Shown: positions 52,608-64,000, counted from the first letter of the stretch. The stretch is 64,000 nucleotides of DNA from Pseudomonas sp. Gutcm_11s (GCF_028649395.1 NZ_JAQSUW010000014.1:121081-185080); one strand, 5' to 3'. Numbers and translations are program-made. The notes: generated by a model not told the origin, from the sequence alone.

Positions 52608-53732
52608 ATGTCGCAGAAGTTTTTCAGAAAAGGCTTTCTGGCTCTCGCGGTAACCGCCGCGGCGGGCGCTTCTACCCTGGCTCAGGCGGATGTCGTGATC
52701 GGCGTCGCCGGCCCGCATACCGGCCCCAACGCCTCGTTTGGTGAGCAATACTGGCGTGGCGCGACTCAGGCCGCCGAGGACATCAACGCCGCTGGCGGCA
52801 TCAACGGCGAGAAGATCAAGCTGGTCAAGGCGGACGACGCCTGCGAGCCGAAGCAGGCCGTATCGGTCGCCAACCGCCTGGTCGACCAGGACAAGGCAGT
52901 CGGCGTGGTTGGCCACTTCTGCTCGTCCTCCACCATTCCGGCCTCCGAGGTTTACGACGAGGCGGGCATCATCGCCATCACCCCGGCCTCCACCAACCCG
53001 CAGGTCACCGAGCGTGGCCTGGGCGCCATGTTCCGCATGTGCGGTCGTGACGACCAGCAGGGCGTGGTTGCCGGCGACTACATCGTCGACACCCTCAAGG
53101 CCAAGAAGGTCGCAGTAATCCACGACAAGGACACCTACGGTCAGGGCCTGGCCGATGCGACCAAGGCGCAGCTGGAGAAGCGCGGCGTCGAGCCGGTGCT
53201 GTATGAAGGCCTGACCCGCGGCGAGAAGGACTTCAACGCCCTGGTCACCAAGGTCCGTGCTGCCGGTACCGAAGTCGTCTACTTCGGCGGCTGCCATCCG
53301 GAAGCCGGCCCGCTGGTTCGCCAGATGCGTGAGCAGGGCCTGGACGCCAAGTTCCTCTCCGGCGACTGCGTGGTAACCGACGAGATGGTCACCACCGCCG
53401 GCGGCCCGCAGTACACCAAGGGCGTGCTGATGACCTTCGGCGCCGACCCGCGCCTGATCCCGGACGGCAAGGCGGTGATCGACAAGTTCCGCGCCGGCGG
53501 CTACGAGCCGGAAGGCTACACCCTCTACGCCTATGCCTCGATCCAGGCGCTGGCCGCTGCCTTCAACGGCGCCGGCAGCACCGATGGCGCCAAGGCCAGC
53601 GAGTGGCTGAAGGCCAACCCGGTCGCCACCGTGATGGGCAAGAAGGCCTTCGACGCCAAGGGTGACCTGAAGGTGTCCGACTACGTGATGTACGAGTGGG
53701 ACGACAAGGGCAAGTACCACCAAATGCAGTAA
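52608..53732 (+). CDS. braC: Branched-chain amino acid-binding periplasmic protein
   Basis: Periplasmic receptor (374 aa) of the high-affinity Leu/Ile/Val(/Ala) ABC importer. A signal peptide of about 26 residues (GFLALAVTAAAGASTLAQA) is followed by the type I binding fold with VAGPHTGPNASFGEQYWRGA, ADDACEPKQAV and HFCSSSTIPAS at the ligand cleft. A Cys pair lies early in the mature chain. ATG at 52608 follows CAGGAG. A stable hairpin separates it from braD, typical for higher expression of the binding protein. Confidence 0.96.
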   Translation: MSQKFFRKGFLALAVTAAAGASTLAQADVVIGVAGPHTGPNASFGEQYWRGATQAAEDINAAGGINGEKIKLVKADDACEPKQAVSVANRLVDQDKAVGVVGHFCSSSTIPASEVYDEAGIIAITPASTNPQVTERGLGAMFRMCGRDDQQGVVAGDYIVDTLKAKKVAVIHDKDTYGQGLADATKAQLEKRGVEPVLYEGLTRGEKDFNALVTKVRAAGTEVVYFGGCHPEAGPLVRQMREQGLDAKFLSGDCVVTDEMVTTAGGPQYTKGVLMTFGADPRLIPDGKAVIDKFRAGGYEPEGYTLYAYASIQALAAAFNGAGSTDGAKASEWLKANPVATVMGKKAFDAKGDLKVSDYVMYEWDDKGKYHQMQ

Positions 53733-53747
53733 CCCCGCGGCACTCGG

Positions 53748-53775
53748 CCGGTCGGCGGGAGCCTCCGCCGATCGG
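53748..53775 (+). repeat. Stable hairpin between braC and braD
   Basis: CCGGTCGGCGG and CCGCCGATCGG pair over 11 bp with one G-U, loop of 6 nt, 15 bp after braC. No U-tract follows, so it probably slows transcription or protects the braC mRNA rather than ending the operon. Confidence 0.55.
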
Positions 53776-53837
53776 TGCATTCCGGGAACGCTGGAAGGCT
53801 CCTGCAGTGTTTCAGCGCTTCCCGCCTGATTTGATAA

Positions 53838-53857
53838 GCACGGCCGCCTGGCCGTGC
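53838..53857 (+). repeat. Second hairpin between braC and braD
   Basis: GCACGGCC-GCCT-GGCCGTGC, perfect 8-bp stem, just ahead of the braD start. Confidence 0.45.
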
Positions 53858-53874
53858 CCCGGACGAGAGCGCGT

Positions 53875-54789
<915 letters not shown>

Positions 54790-54798
54790 GGGCGCGCG

Positions 54799-56070
54799 AT
54801 GACATCTTCCATCGATATCAAACGCAGCCTGCTGGACGCGGTGCTGGCCGGCTTGGTGGCGCTGATCGTGTTCGGCCCCATCGTCGGCATCGTGCTCGAC
54901 GGCTACAGCTTCAACCTGCAGCCCGAGCGCCTGGGGCTGATCGTCGCCGTCGTGGTGCTCGGCCGCCTGGTGCTCAGCCTGTTCCTGCAGACCGCCAGCG
55001 GCAAGCGCATCCTCGACGGCTTCGAAGGTAGCGGCTCCGGCGTGCACGTACTGCCGCCGGGCTATCGCAGCCGCCTGCGCTGGATCGTGCCGCTGCTGGT
55101 CGTGGCGGCGGTGATCTTCCCGCTCTTCGCCAGCAAATACCTGCTGACCGTGGTGATCCTCGGGCTGATCTACGTGCTGCTGGGTCTGGGCCTGAACATT
55201 GTGGTCGGCCTGGCCGGCCTGCTCGACCTCGGCTATGTGGCGTTCTACGCCATCGGCGCCTACGGCCTGGCGCTCGGTTACCACTACCTGGACCTGGGCT
55301 TCTGGACCGTGCTGCCGCTGGCTGCGCTGGCGGCAGCGGTGGCAGGGGCCATCCTCGGCTTCCCGGTGTTACGCATGCACGGTGACTATTTGGCCATCGT
55401 CACGCTGGGCTTCGGCGAGATCATCCGTCTGGTGCTGAATAACTGGCTGAGCTTCACCGGCGGCCCCAACGGTATGTCCGCACCGGCGCCGACCCTGTTC
55501 GGCCTGGAGTTCGGCCGGCGGGCCAAGGATGGCGGGGTGCCGTACCACGAGTTCTTCGGCGTGGCCTACAACCCCAACATGAAGTTCATCTTCATCTATG
55601 CCGCGTTGTTCCTGGTGGTGTTGCTGGTGCTCTACGTCAAGCATCGGCTGACCCGCATGCCGGTCGGCCGCGCCTGGGAAGCGCTGCGCGAGGACGAAAT
55701 CGCCTGTCGCGCCATGGGCCTCAATCATGTGCTGGTCAAGCTCTCGGCCTTCACCCTCGGCGCCTCTACCGCGGGCCTCGCCGGGGTGTTCTTCGCCACC
55801 TACCAAGGCTTCGTCAACCCGTCGTCGTTCACCTTCTTCGAGTCAGCGCTGATCCTGGCCATCGTCGTGCTCGGCGGCATGGGCTCGACGCTCGGGGTGG
55901 TGATCGCCGCCTTCGTGCTCACCGTGGCGCCGGAGTTGCTGCGTGCCTTCGCCGATTACCGGGTGCTGCTGTTCGGCGTGCTGATGGTGCTGATGATGAT
56001 CTGGCGCCCGCGCGGGCTGATCCGCATCAGCCGAACCGGGGTCGAGCCGCGCAAGGGGGTGGCGCCATGA
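54799..56070 (+). CDS. braE: Branched-chain amino acid ABC permease LivM/BraE
   Basis: Second permease of 423 aa. An extra N-terminal region of about 100 residues with two helices (typical of the LivM group) precedes the core with GLGLNIVVGLAGLLDLGYVAFYAIGAY and the cytosolic GRAWEALREDEIACRAMG loop. It starts 9 bp after braD, and its stop overlaps the braF start (ATGA). Confidence 0.96.
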   Translation: MTSSIDIKRSLLDAVLAGLVALIVFGPIVGIVLDGYSFNLQPERLGLIVAVVVLGRLVLSLFLQTASGKRILDGFEGSGSGVHVLPPGYRSRLRWIVPLLVVAAVIFPLFASKYLLTVVILGLIYVLLGLGLNIVVGLAGLLDLGYVAFYAIGAYGLALGYHYLDLGFWTVLPLAALAAAVAGAILGFPVLRMHGDYLAIVTLGFGEIIRLVLNNWLSFTGGPNGMSAPAPTLFGLEFGRRAKDGGVPYHEFFGVAYNPNMKFIFIYAALFLVVLLVLYVKHRLTRMPVGRAWEALREDEIACRAMGLNHVLVKLSAFTLGASTAGLAGVFFATYQGFVNPSSFTFFESALILAIVVLGGMGSTLGVVIAAFVLTVAPELLRAFADYRVLLFGVLMVLMMIWRPRGLIRISRTGVEPRKGVAP

Positions 56071-56939
56071 GCGACAAGATTCTTCGCGTCGAGCACCTGA
56101 TGATGCAGTTCGGCGGCATCAAGGCGCTCAACGACGTCAACCTGGATGTCGACCGCCACTCTATCACCGCCTTGATCGGCCCCAACGGCGCCGGCAAGAC
56201 CACGGTGTTCAACTGCCTGACCGGCTTCTACAGCGCCACTGGCGGCAGCATCCTGCTGGAAGCGCGCGGGCGTAGCACCGACGTGATCAAGGTGCTCGGC
56301 CAGCCGTTCCAGGCGCAGGACTTCGTGCGCCCGGCGCAGTTCGCCAACCGGGTCTGGTACAAGATGTTCGGTGGTACCCACCTGATCAATCGCGCCGGCC
56401 TGGCTCGTACCTTCCAGAACATCCGGCTGTTCCGCGAGATGTCGGTGGTGGAGAACCTGCTGGTGGCCCAACACATGTTCGTCAACCGCAACCTGCTCGC
56501 CGGCGTGCTCAACACTCCCGGTTATCGTCGAGCGGAGAGCGAGGCGCTGGACCACGCCTTCTACTGGCTGGAAGTGGTCGGCCTGGTGGACGCCGCCAAC
56601 CGCCTGGCTGGCGAGCTGTCCTATGGCCAGCAACGCCGCCTGGAAATCGCCCGGGCCATGTGCACGCGGCCGGAAATCATCTGCCTGGACGAACCGGCCG
56701 CCGGCCTCAACCCCTCGGAGACCGAGGCGCTGAGCCGGATCATCCGCTTCCTGCGCGACCACCACGGCATCACCGTGCTGCTGATCGAGCACGACATGGG
56801 CATGGTGATGAACATCTCCGACCACATCATCGTGCTCGACCACGGCGACGTGATCGCCCGCGGTGCGCCGGCGCAGATACGTAACGACGAGAAGGTGATT
56901 GCCGCCTACCTGGGTACCGATGAAGAGGAGCTGGTATGA
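56067..56939 (+). CDS. braF: Branched-chain amino acid ABC ATPase LivG/BraF
   Basis: ATPase of 290 aa. Walker A GPNGAGKTTVFNCLTGFY, signature LSYGQQRRLEIARAM, Walker B EIICLDEPAAGLNPSE, H-loop LIEHDMGMVM. It carries the extra insert after Walker A typical of LivG. Overlaps both neighbours by 4 bp. Confidence 0.97.
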   Translation: MSDKILRVEHLMMQFGGIKALNDVNLDVDRHSITALIGPNGAGKTTVFNCLTGFYSATGGSILLEARGRSTDVIKVLGQPFQAQDFVRPAQFANRVWYKMFGGTHLINRAGLARTFQNIRLFREMSVVENLLVAQHMFVNRNLLAGVLNTPGYRRAESEALDHAFYWLEVVGLVDAANRLAGELSYGQQRRLEIARAMCTRPEIICLDEPAAGLNPSETEALSRIIRFLRDHHGITVLLIEHDMGMVMNISDHIIVLDHGDVIARGAPAQIRNDEKVIAAYLGTDEEELV

Positions 56940-57652
56940 CGGCGCCGTTGTTGGAGTTTCGTGAAGTCGATGTGTTCTACGGGCCGATCCAGGCGCTGCA
57001 CAAGGTCTCGCTACAGGTCAACGAAGGGGAAACGGTGGCGCTGATCGGGGCCAACGGCGCTGGCAAGTCGACCCTGCTGATGTCGATCTTCGGGCAGCCG
57101 CGCATCGGTGGCGGGCAGATCCTCCTGCGTGGCGAGGACATCAGCCGCAAGTCGGCGCATTTCGTGGCGTCCAACGGCATCGCCCAGTCACCCGAGGGGC
57201 GCCGGGTGTTCCCCGACATGAGCGTGGAGGAGAACCTGCTGATGGGCACCATTCCCATCGGCACCGCGCACGCCCAGGAAGACATGCAGCGCATGTTCGA
57301 GCTGTTCCCGCGCCTCAAGGAACGGCGCAATCAGCGGGCCATGACCATGTCCGGCGGCGAGCAGCAGATGCTCGCCATCGCTCGTGCACTGATGAGCCGG
57401 CCCAAGCTGCTGCTGCTCGACGAGCCGTCGCTGGGCCTGGCGCCGATCGTGGTCAAACAGATCTTCCAGACCCTGCGCGAGCTGGCCAAGAGCGGCATGA
57501 CCATCTTCCTGGTGGAACAGAACGCCAACCACGCGCTGAAGCTGTCGGACCGTGGCTACGTGATGGTCACCGGGCAGATCCGCATGAGCGGCACCGGTGC
57601 CGAGCTGCTGGGCAACGAGGAAGTGCGCAACGCCTATCTCGGCGGGCACTGA
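56936..57652 (+). CDS. braG: Branched-chain amino acid ABC ATPase LivF/BraG
   Basis: Second ATPase, 238 aa. Walker A GANGAGKSTLLMSIFG, SPEGRRVFPDMSVEENL, signature MSGGEQQMLAIARALM, Walker B PKLLLLDEPSLGLAP. ATG overlaps the braF stop. It is the last gene of the operon, before a strong bidirectional terminator. Confidence 0.97.
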   Translation: MTAPLLEFREVDVFYGPIQALHKVSLQVNEGETVALIGANGAGKSTLLMSIFGQPRIGGGQILLRGEDISRKSAHFVASNGIAQSPEGRRVFPDMSVEENLLMGTIPIGTAHAQEDMQRMFELFPRLKERRNQRAMTMSGGEQQMLAIARALMSRPKLLLLDEPSLGLAPIVVKQIFQTLRELAKSGMTIFLVEQNANHALKLSDRGYVMVTGQIRMSGTGAELLGNEEVRNAYLGGH

Positions 57653-57670
57653 AGGGGTAGGGCGGAAATG

Positions 57671-57699
57671 AAAAAGGCATCCCGAGGGATGCCTTTTTT
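57671..57699. terminator. Bidirectional terminator between braG and ybiT
   Basis: AAAAAGGCATCCC-GA-GGGATGCC-T6: an 8-bp GC-bearing stem extended by A/T pairs, between convergent genes. Confidence 0.92.
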
Positions 57700-57714
57700 C
57701 TTGCCGGCGCAGGC

Positions 57715-59301
<1,587 letters not shown>

Positions 59302-59919
59302 GACTGGAATCCTGGGGAACGGAGCGCGGCTGCGCAAAAGGGCGCGATTGTAGCGGTTTGCCGGGCTGCGCGCTTCTTTATCGCGCCGGGCGGCACTTTC
59401 ATCGCATGTCGAGGGGAATGTGCCGTGACGGCATTGAGGCCGCGTTCTGTCGAGGCGCTGCTGCCGGCCAGGAGTTTCCCACCATCTTGTGGCTTATCTA
59501 TAAGCCAGGAAGCCGTACCGATAGTGCAAGTGCTGGTAGTAGGCGAACAGCTGCAGTGCTGAATGACGCCTCCAGTGTTGGAAGCTGACTAGTGTTGCTG
59601 ACAGCTATCGGCCAATAGCAGTCCGTCGTGTCCGGAGTGGATCGGGTCGAAATAGCATGCGCGAATCCTCTCAGAGCTTTCACGTCACCGCATTGGCGGT
59701 CGCGACTTCGCTCTACGAATCCTCGCTTCGTGACAGATCAACCGCACTCATTTGTCGAGTCTGGCCATACCGATGGCAACTGCTGCAATAGCTGGCCGCG
59801 CAGTGTGACTCGACAATCGATCCCCAATGTTCAGCTAACCGTCCAGGTCAACTTTAGCGGCAGAGCTAAAGCAGTCCGGGGATAGTTTTTGTCGTTAGTA
59901 ACGAGCGGGGATAACAAGA
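59302..59919. other. 618-bp gene-free spacer of lower GC
   Basis: No coding frame with a ribosome-binding site or family similarity was found; short open frames here have no supporting features. Composition from about 59500 is visibly more A/T-rich than the flanks. It contains the dyad CTTTAGC-GGCAGA-GCTAAAG (59852-59871) shortly before the synthetase start, which may be an operator, and a probable promoter in the A/T-rich 59880-59900 stretch. Confidence 0.5.
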
Positions 59920-61623
59920 ATGAATGCCATTGCTCCGGATGGTTTGGCTCTAGCATCCAAGAGTTTTGTGGAGCTTCTTTTTCATTGGGAACTGACCAAA
60001 CCCGAAGATGTGTATCTGGTTCAGCCCGATGCAGAAGGTACCGCCAGAAGCTACAGCTGGGTCGTGGTGGCGGATCAGGTGCGGCGCATGGCCGGTTACC
60101 TGAAAACCCTGGATCTGCCGCCGGGCAGCCGGATTGCGCTGCTGGGCAAGAACAGCGCTCACTGGGTCATGGCCGATCTGGCGATCTGGGTAGCGGGGCA
60201 TGTCTCGGTGCCGATCTACCCGACGCTCGACGCTGACAACTTCGGCTATGTGCTGGAACACAGCGAGGCGGCGCTGCTGTTCATCGGCAAGCTGGATGGC
60301 AATGGCGACAACTGGGCGCAGCTAGGCCCGGCCATTCCCTCTGGCCTGCCTTGCATTCGCCTGCCGTTCTCGCCCGAGGTCGATGCGCCCCATTGGGAGA
60401 AACTGGTCGCGGCGGCAATGCCATTGCTGCAGCCGGTAGCGCCCGAGCCATCGGCGCTGGCCACCATCATCTACACCTCCGGCAGTACAGGGCGACCCAA
60501 GGGCGTCATGCACTCGTTCCAGAGCATGTCCGCGATTCTCGAGGGCACCAGGGCCGAGTTTGGCTTCACCGAGCAGGAGCGCTTTCTCTCCTACCTGCCC
60601 TTGGCGCACACGGCGGAGCGGGCCTACATCGAGTGCCTGTCACTGTACTGCGGCTCGCAGGTGTTCTTCGCCTGGTCGCTCGATACCTTCCGCGCCGATC
60701 TGCAGCGCGCCCGGCCGACCGCGTTCTTTTCGGTGCCGCGGCTGTGGAGCAAGTTCCAGGCGGGAGTCAATGCGCAGATCGCGCCCTGGCTGCAGCGCTG
60801 GCTGTTCAACATCCCGCTGCTCGGTCGCCGGGTGAAGCGCGGGGTGCTGGCCGGTCTCGGTTTGGAGCATGCCCGGCTCGCCATCACCGGCTCCGCGCCG
60901 CTGCCGCCGGAAGTCTTTCGCTGGTACCAGAGGCTCGGCCTGGAGATGAAGGAGGTCTACGGGATGACCGAGAACTTCGGTTATTCCCATGGCATTCGCC
61001 GCGATGGCGCCGTGCATGGCTGCATCGGTCGGGCCAATCCGGGGGTGTCGTGCAAGCTGTCGGACACCGGCGAGATCCTGGTGAAGAGCCCCGGCGGCAT
61101 GCTGGGCTACTACAAGAACCCGGAGAAAACCACCGAAGATCTGACCGCCGATGGCTACCTGCGCACCGGCGATCTCGGCGAGCTGGACGCGGCGGGGCGC
61201 CTGCGCATCACCGGGCGCTCCAAGGATCTGTTCAAGACCGCCAAGGGCAAGTACGTGCCGCCGGCGCCCATCGAGCAGCAGCTGGGCAACCATCCGCTGG
61301 TCGAGGTCTGCTGCGTGTGTGGCGAAGGCATGCCCCAGCCCGTGGCGCTGCTGGTGCTGAGCGACAGCGCCCGCGCCGAGGCTGCCGACCTGCGTGCCCG
61401 GGAGGCCATGACGCTGGAGCTGGAAGACCTGGGCCGCAAGGTGAACGCCGGCGTGCCCAAGGAAACCGCCCTGCATTGCCTGGTGGTGGTGCGGGAAAGC
61501 TGGAGCATCGACAGCGGCCTGCTCACCCCCACCATGAAGATCAAGCGCCACGAGATCGAGCGCCACTACAGCGCGCAGATCGCACTCTGGTCGAACTCCC
61601 GCACCGCCGTGCTGTGGGAGTGA
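59920..61623 (+). CDS. Acyl-CoA synthetase (AMP-binding), paralogue
   Basis: Ligase of 567 aa, homologous along its length to the one at 7751-9403 (for example LAIWVAGHVSVPIYP here, LAIWMAGHVSVPLYP there). Core IIYTSGSTGRPKGVMHS, VYGMTENFGYSHG, GYLRTGDLGELDAAG and FKTAKGKYVPPAP with catalytic Lys are intact. It heads a beta-oxidation set: acyl-CoA dehydrogenase 51 bp later, then a thiolase. Chain length unknown. Confidence 0.9.
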   Translation: MNAIAPDGLALASKSFVELLFHWELTKPEDVYLVQPDAEGTARSYSWVVVADQVRRMAGYLKTLDLPPGSRIALLGKNSAHWVMADLAIWVAGHVSVPIYPTLDADNFGYVLEHSEAALLFIGKLDGNGDNWAQLGPAIPSGLPCIRLPFSPEVDAPHWEKLVAAAMPLLQPVAPEPSALATIIYTSGSTGRPKGVMHSFQSMSAILEGTRAEFGFTEQERFLSYLPLAHTAERAYIECLSLYCGSQVFFAWSLDTFRADLQRARPTAFFSVPRLWSKFQAGVNAQIAPWLQRWLFNIPLLGRRVKRGVLAGLGLEHARLAITGSAPLPPEVFRWYQRLGLEMKEVYGMTENFGYSHGIRRDGAVHGCIGRANPGVSCKLSDTGEILVKSPGGMLGYYKNPEKTTEDLTADGYLRTGDLGELDAAGRLRITGRSKDLFKTAKGKYVPPAPIEQQLGNHPLVEVCCVCGEGMPQPVALLVLSDSARAEAADLRAREAMTLELEDLGRKVNAGVPKETALHCLVVVRESWSIDSGLLTPTMKIKRHEIERHYSAQIALWSNSRTAVLWE

Positions 61624-61674
61624 CGGTGCCACCCGCGCCATCCCTTCACCCAATCCCAACCCCAGGAGGCTCCC

Positions 61675-62814
61675 ATGCAGCGCCGCCCGTTCGAACCCGA
61701 GATGGAGCAATTCCGCGACTCGGCCCGCAAGTTCTTACAGCAGGAAATTCGCCCGCACAGTGAAAGCTGGCGCGAGGCCAACATCGTCGACCGCGAGGCC
61801 TTCCGCAAGGCCGGCGCGCAGGGCTATCTGTGCATGTGGGCCGACGAGCAATACGGCGGGCTGGGGCTGAAGGACTTCCGCTACGAGCAGATCCTCATCG
61901 AGGAGAACAGCCTGCACGGCGACCGCGGCTATTTCATCACCCTGCACAGTCGCCTGGTCGGCCCCTATATCGAGCATTTCGGCAGCGCCGAGCAGAAGCA
62001 GCGCCTGCTGCCGGGGATGATCAGCGGCGAGACCATCCTCGCCATCGCCATGACCGAGCCCGATGCCGGCTCCGACCTGGCCGGCATGAAGACCCGCGCG
62101 GTGGAGCAGGACGATCACTGGCTGCTGAACGGCTCGAAGACCTACATCTCCAACGGCATCAACGCCGACGTGGTGATAGTGGCGGCGCGCACCCATGCGG
62201 AGAACCCGCACGGCGTCACCCTGTTCCTGGTGGAGCGGGGCATGCCGGGCTTCGAGCGCGGGCGCAACCTGCAGAAGATGGGCCTGAAATCCCAGGACAC
62301 CGCCGAGCTGTTCTTCCATGACGTGCGGGTGCCCAAGGCCAATGTCCTGGGGCAGGTACATGGCGGCTTCTACCACCTAATGCAGGGCTTGGCGGAAGAG
62401 CGCCTGATCGCTGCCTGCAGCAGCGTCGCCGCGGCGCGCCTGGCGCTGGAGCTGACCCGCGACTTCGTGCGCGAGCGCAAGGTGTTCGGCAAACCCCTGA
62501 GCAAGCTGCAGAACACCCGCTTCAAGCTGGCCGCGCTGGATGCCGAGATCGATATCGCCCAGGTCTATGTGGATCGCTGCGTCGAGGCGCACCTGCAAGG
62601 CCAGCTGGATGCGGTGGATGCTTCGCGCGCCAAGCTCTATGCCAGCGAAGTGTTCGGCCGCATGGTGGACGAGGGCGTCCAGCTGCATGGCGGCGCCGGC
62701 TATATGGAAGAGTACGAAATCTGCCGCCTGTATCAGGACGAACGGGTTGGGCGGATTCTCGCCGGCACTTCGGAAATCATGAAGGAAATCATCGCCCGCT
62801 CCCTGCTGGACTGA
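61675..62814 (+). CDS. Acyl-CoA dehydrogenase
   Basis: FAD enzyme of 379 aa for the first step of beta-oxidation. AIAMTEPDAGSDLAGMKT and LNGSKTYISNGINADV are the FAD/substrate signatures. QLHGGAGYMEEYEICRLYQDE contains the C-terminal signature; the catalytic Glu is likely in GYMEEY. AGGAGG precedes the ATG. It shares the plus-strand order synthetase-dehydrogenase-thiolase. Confidence 0.94.
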   Translation: MQRRPFEPEMEQFRDSARKFLQQEIRPHSESWREANIVDREAFRKAGAQGYLCMWADEQYGGLGLKDFRYEQILIEENSLHGDRGYFITLHSRLVGPYIEHFGSAEQKQRLLPGMISGETILAIAMTEPDAGSDLAGMKTRAVEQDDHWLLNGSKTYISNGINADVVIVAARTHAENPHGVTLFLVERGMPGFERGRNLQKMGLKSQDTAELFFHDVRVPKANVLGQVHGGFYHLMQGLAEERLIAACSSVAAARLALELTRDFVRERKVFGKPLSKLQNTRFKLAALDAEIDIAQVYVDRCVEAHLQGQLDAVDASRAKLYASEVFGRMVDEGVQLHGGAGYMEEYEICRLYQDERVGRILAGTSEIMKEIIARSLLD

Positions 62815-62835
62815 TGTGGCAACAAAGGCCACATC
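62813..62835 (+). terminator. Hairpin at the end of the acyl-CoA dehydrogenase gene
   Basis: GATGTGGC-AACAAAG-GCCACATC is a perfect 8-bp stem that begins within the stop codon. No U-tract follows. Confidence 0.4.
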
Positions 62836-62957
62836 GCTGTCCGCTCTCGCTATAGATGGCGAATAGGCGCGAACCAATAATTCCAGGCGCCAACAGTTAT
62901 TCAAACAAGTTCGAGTTCACCCGGTTTGTAACTGGATGGAGCGGGTCGTTTTCGGCT

Positions 62958-63016
62958 GTTGAATTGGTTCGATTCAACTTAGGCGGCGACTTCGAAGTTA
63001 CTGAGTCGCAAGACTC
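62958..63016. repeat. Dyads in the spacer before the thiolase gene
   Basis: GTTGAAT-TGGTTCG-ATTCAAC (62958-62978) and GAGTC-GCAA-GACTC (63003-63016) lie in the A/T-richer spacer (62815-63064) ahead of the thiolase. They may form an operator or leader hairpin; no consensus is recognised. Confidence 0.35.
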
Positions 63017-63064
63017 GTTAAATGGCCTAGCGCCACTCTTAATGTTTATCCCCAAGAGGCAGTC

Positions 63065-64000
63065 ATGACCGAGGCTTATATTTACGACGCCGTGCGCACG
63101 CCGCGCGGCAAGGGCAAGAAGGACGGCGCGCTGCACAGCGTCAAGCCGATCGACTTGGTGGTCGGCCTGCTCAAGGCGCTGCAGGAGCGCAACCAGCTCG
63201 ATACCGCCCAGGTCGACGATGTGGTGCTCGGCTGCGTGACCCCGATCGGTGACCAGGGCTCGGATATCGCCAAGACTGCCGTGCTGGCCGCCGACTGGGC
63301 CGAATGTGTGTCCGGCGTGCAGCTCAATCGTTTCTGCGCCTCCGGTCTGGAGGCGGTGAACATCGGCGCGATGAAGGTGCGTTCCGGTTTCGAGGATCTG
63401 GTGGTGGTCGGCGGCGTGGAGTCCATGTCGCGCATCCCCATGGGCTCCGATGGCGGAGCCTGGGCGCTGGATCCGGCCACCAATATGCAGGCCAACTTCG
63501 TGCCTCAGGGTGTGGGCGCCGACCTTATCGCCAGCATCGAAGGCTTCTCGCGCACGGATGTCGACAGCTTCGCCTTGCGCTCGCAGCAGAAGGCCGCGCG
63601 TGCCAGCGCCGATGGCTCGTTCAACAAATCGTTGATTCCGGTGACCGACCAGAACGGCATCGTCATTCTCGACCACGACGAATTTATCCGTGGCGATTCC
63701 ACTTTGGATGCCTTGGGCAAACTCAAGCCAAGCTTCGAGATGATGGGCCAGATGGGCTTTGACGCCACTGCCCAGCGTAAGTACAGCCATGTCGAGCGCA
63801 TCGAGCATGTACACACGCCGGGTAACAGCTCGGGCATCGTCGATGGCGCTGCGCTGATGCTGATCGGCTCCGAAGCCAAGGGCCGCGAGCTGGGCTTGAA
63901 AGCACGCGGGCGCATCGTTGCCACCGCCGTGACCAGCACCGACCCGACCATCATGCTCACCGGCCCGGCGCCGGCCACCCGCAAGGCGCTGGCCAAGGCC
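63065..64000 (+). CDS. Acetyl-CoA acyltransferase (thiolase), 3' end outside window
   Basis: 312 codons of a thiolase, open at the window end; the family is about 390-400 aa. N-terminal [17 protein letters not shown], active-site Cys in [13 protein letters not shown], and [13 protein letters not shown] are present. The second catalytic Cys and His lie beyond the window. GAGGC lies 5 nt before the ATG. It completes the beta-oxidation set with the two upstream genes, though FadB-type hydratase/dehydrogenase is not seen here. Confidence 0.92.
   Translation, partial: MTEAYIYDAVRTPRGKGKKDGALHSVKPIDLVVGLLKALQERNQLDTAQVDDVVLGCVTPIGDQGSDIAKTAVLAADWAECVSGVQLNRFCASGLEAVNIGAMKVRSGFEDLVVVGGVESMSRIPMGSDGGAWALDPATNMQANFVPQGVGADLIASIEGFSRTDVDSFALRSQQKAARASADGSFNKSLIPVTDQNGIVILDHDEFIRGDSTLDALGKLKPSFEMMGQMGFDATAQRKYSHVERIEHVHTPGNSSGIVDGAALMLIGSEAKGRELGLKARGRIVATAVTSTDPTIMLTGPAPATRKALAKA

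Noticed and set aside
59358..59885. Two short open frames in the spacer before the second acyl-CoA synthetase
   Set aside because: Arg/Ser-rich random-looking translations without start signals or homology.
62856..63068. Short open frame of 70 codons before the thiolase
   Set aside because: No ribosome-binding site, no similarity, and it overlaps the thiolase start; the region looks regulatory.

Overview
The window reads as chromosomal DNA of a Pseudomonas-type gammaproteobacterium. It is GC-rich and densely coded on both strands, with many GTG/TTG starts and 4-bp ATGA/GTGA overlaps. Several gene blocks match what I recall of the P. aeruginosa gene order: MCP-fabB-fabA-hybrid kinase-gpsA-DUF4389-sixA; cobA, nitrate reductase, PP2C-kinase, nitrate transporter; folE to prmB to aroC to mtnB-mtnD-mtnC; and braCDEFG. 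Species cannot be fixed from this. I saw no rRNA, tRNA, CRISPR array, insertion sequence or prophage.

Layout. 1-9.4 kb: chemoreceptor (cut by the window edge), the fabA-fabB unsaturated fatty acid operon, a BarA/GacS-like hybrid kinase, gpsA, a DUF4389 protein, sixA and an acyl-CoA synthetase. 9.5-10.2 kb: two small uncharacterised genes. 10.2-22.2 kb: assimilatory nitrate region, all on the minus strand. It holds a nitrate transporter, a PP2C-phosphatase/protein-kinase fusion, an Mla-like lipid transport operon (STAS-permease, ATPase, MCE protein, lipoprotein), a NirB-like stand-alone FAD subunit, the molybdenum nitrate reductase and cobA. Three sigma-54 (-24/-12) promoter candidates and two attenuator leaders sit in this region. 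22.3-33.8 kb: housekeeping and accessory metabolism (thioesterase, ZIP transporter, pyrF, SDR, BASS transporter, BenE/LysE pair, MarR/aminotransferase/GST, GFA protein, folE, HxlR/CMD pair). 33.8-42.9 kb: Smr protein, isochorismatase-like protein, prmB, alpha/beta hydrolase, aroC, MFS transporter and the methionine-salvage genes mtnB-mtnD-mtnC. 42.9-47.5 kb: a membrane-anchored catalase-like protein and a RoxA-like di-heme protein, transcribed away from a degenerate VpsR-like regulator. 47.5-52.4 kb: an unknown protein with a Cache chemoreceptor, uppP and small conserved genes. 52.5-57.7 kb: the complete branched-chain amino acid ABC transporter braCDEFG behind a fourth sigma-54 promoter candidate. 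57.7-59.3 kb: a YbiT-type ABC-F ATPase. 59.9-64 kb: a fatty acid activation and beta-oxidation set (acyl-CoA synthetase, acyl-CoA dehydrogenase, thiolase cut by the window end) preceded by two spacers of visibly lower GC.

How the parts connect. The nitrate region is the most coherent system. Nitrate uptake, the kinase/phosphatase, the reductase and siroheme synthesis (CobA) share strand. Three of the units begin with sigma-54 promoters, and two of those have a terminator hairpin inside the leader, as expected for NasT-type antitermination. The nirBD nitrite reductase genes I would expect here are missing; a lone NirB-like FAD protein takes their place. The other unusual area is the RoxA-like/catalase-like pair facing a regulator whose AAA+ domain lacks the Walker A lysine, the Walker B aspartate and the GAFTGA loop.
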